Source: Streptomyces sp. SLBN-31 (GTDB taxonomy: Bacteria; Actinomycetota; Actinomycetes; Streptomycetales; Streptomycetaceae). From it: a stretch of DNA of 64,000 bases. The stretch's first letter is position 1. Every line of letters begins with the position of its first letter. Under the pieces are notes generated by a model. That model had not been told where the DNA came from. It saw nothing but the letters and a program-made list of their open reading frames with translations, and searched no databases. Location: NCBI RefSeq assembly GCF_006715395.1, contig NZ_VFNC01000002.1, positions 3,038,001-3,102,000 of the forward strand, written 5' to 3'. This document shows positions 63,019 through 64,000 of the stretch, piece after piece. The position numbers were made by a program, and so were the translations under genes.

Positions 63019-64000
63019 GCGACCGGCATCATCTGCTCGTGCACGGCGGGACGTTCGCGGCCGTGGGCGACGGCGGGGACATCAGCGGGGTCCGGGGAGC
63101 CGGCTCCCCGGACGGTCTGTTCGTGCGGGACGCCCGGCACCTGAGCCGTTGGCAACTGACGGTCGACGGCGCCGTGCCGGAGTCGCTCACGCCGGTCGCG
63201 GACGGGGACACGGCCCGCTGTGTCCTCGTCCCGCGCGGCGGACGGCAGGAACCCCCCGCCTGCACGGTCTTCCGTGAACAGGCGGTCGGGGACGGCACGT
63301 TCGTGGAGTCCCTCAAGGTCACCAGCAACCGCCCGGCGCCGACCACGGTCCGCCTCGCGATCACCGCGGACGCCGACTTCACCGACCAGTTCGAACTCCG
63401 CTCCGACCACCGCACCTACGCCAAGACCGGCGCCACCCGTTCCCGCCAAGTCCTCGACGACGGCGTGGAGTTCGTCTACCGGCGGGGCGAATGGCGGTCC
63501 TGTACGACGGTGACGGCCGAGCCCGCTCCGGACGCCGTGGAGGAGACGGGCACGGGAGCCCGTCGCCTCGTATGGACCCTGGACCTAGCCCCGCACGGCA
63601 CCGCGGAACTGGTCCTTCGCGTGATGGCCCGCCCGCACGGCGACAAACGGGCCCTGCGCGTGCCGGCCTCCCCCGCCGCGGTGATCGAACAACTCCTTTC
63701 CCTCGAAGGCGAGTTCGTGGAAGGTGTGGCCTTCCCGACGGGCTGGCCGGAGCTGGCGGCGGCGTGCGCGCGGGGCCTGGCGGACCTGGCCTCGCTCCAG
63801 CTGTCGGCGACGGGCCCGGACGGCGAGGAACTGCGCGTGCCGGCCGCCGGCGCCCCGTGGTTCCTGACCCTGCTGGGCCGGGACGCCCTGCTCACCTCCC
63901 TCTTCGCCCTCCCCTACCGCCCGCAGCTGGCCGCCGCGACCCTGCCCGCCCTGGCCGCCACCCAGGCCACCGAGACGGGCGTGGACTCGGTGGCCCAGCC
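63015..64000 (+). CDS. glycogen-debranching N-terminal-domain protein (partial)
   Basis: At least 328 residues, cut by the window end. The N-terminal domain matches the GDE_N_bis type (GTFAAVGDGGDISGVRGAGSPDGLFVRDARHLSRWQLTVDG), followed by the start of a six-hairpin catalytic part (AAGAPWFLTLLGRDALLTSLFALPYRPQLAAATL). It is coupled to the previous glycosidase by ATGA overlap. Together they suggest breakdown of an alpha-glucan or related oligosaccharide under ROK control. The rest of the gene lies to the right. Confidence 0.88.
   Translation, partial: MSDRHHLLVHGGTFAAVGDGGDISGVRGAGSPDGLFVRDARHLSRWQLTVDGAVPESLTPVADGDTARCVLVPRGGRQEPPACTVFREQAVGDGTFVESLKVTSNRPAPTTVRLAITADADFTDQFELRSDHRTYAKTGATRSRQVLDDGVEFVYRRGEWRSCTTVTAEPAPDAVEETGTGARRLVWTLDLAPHGTAELVLRVMARPHGDKRALRVPASPAAVIEQLLSLEGEFVEGVAFPTGWPELAAACARGLADLASLQLSATGPDGEELRVPAAGAPWFLTLLGRDALLTSLFALPYRPQLAAATLPALAATQATETGVDSVAQ

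Overview
The window is high-GC actinobacterial DNA, almost certainly Streptomyces. The evidence is GC-rich codon use, an HrdA-type sigma factor, a class F sortase, GTG starts, and GlnR-like and SoxR-like promoter motifs. From memory, the gene order dnaG / FAD oxidoreductase / dgt / nasA / FMN reductase / nirBD / ppdK resembles the S. coelicolor SCO246x-249x neighbourhood; I could not check this by alignment.

Layout. (1) 1-4.06 kb: a fructan/sucrose-type sugar locus. It has a GH32 hydrolase, a lipoprotein sugar-binding protein cut by the window edge, and a LacI regulator with a perfect 10-bp inverted-repeat operator. (2) 4.36-28.79 kb: an accretion of three integrative elements in tandem behind a CAT-anticodon tRNA gene. 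Four identical 47-bp copies of the tRNA 3' half (4358, 17857, 22670, 28788) delimit elements I (13.5 kb), II (4.8 kb) and III (6.1 kb). None carries a recognisable integrase, yet all six ends carry paired direct repeats spaced exactly 11 bp plus a second end motif, so they look like non-autonomous islands moved in trans. Element I carries a 2.4-kb-residue-scale (about 2,400 aa) secreted Rhs/YD-repeat protein with an embedded lectin and a variable C-terminus, a candidate immunity gene and a divergent DNRLRE/FG-GAP exoprotein. Element II carries a decayed RelE/HTH toxin-antitoxin pair, a secreted SUMF1-fold protein and a Phd/VapC pair. Element III carries the intact RelE/HTH pair and a flavin/NAD(P)H redox operon with MarR, plus a 5'-truncated NmrA-like gene.

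(3) 28.8-42.1 kb: chromosomal backbone. It holds the three tRNA genes (CAT, Asn, Asn), a YtxH-like protein, an FGGY kinase, a heterodimeric ABC exporter, an HrdA-like sigma factor, DnaG primase, a ferredoxin-reductase-like flavoprotein, dGTPase and sirohydrochlorin chelatase. (4) 42.3-56 kb: a nitrate/nitrite assimilation region (nasA, an electron-transfer flavoprotein, nirB, nirD; both transcription units have GlnR-box-like arrays about 12 bp before the start codon). It is interleaved with an M4 metalloprotease, a FMN reductase behind a SoxR-like box, a sortase with a small membrane protein, and a TetR/SDR pair sharing an operator. The chelatase just upstream makes siroheme, which NirB needs.

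(5) 56-64 kb: a second SDR, pyruvate phosphate dikinase with a structured upstream region, and a ROK regulator divergent from two glycoside-hydrolase/debranching-type genes, the last cut by the window end.
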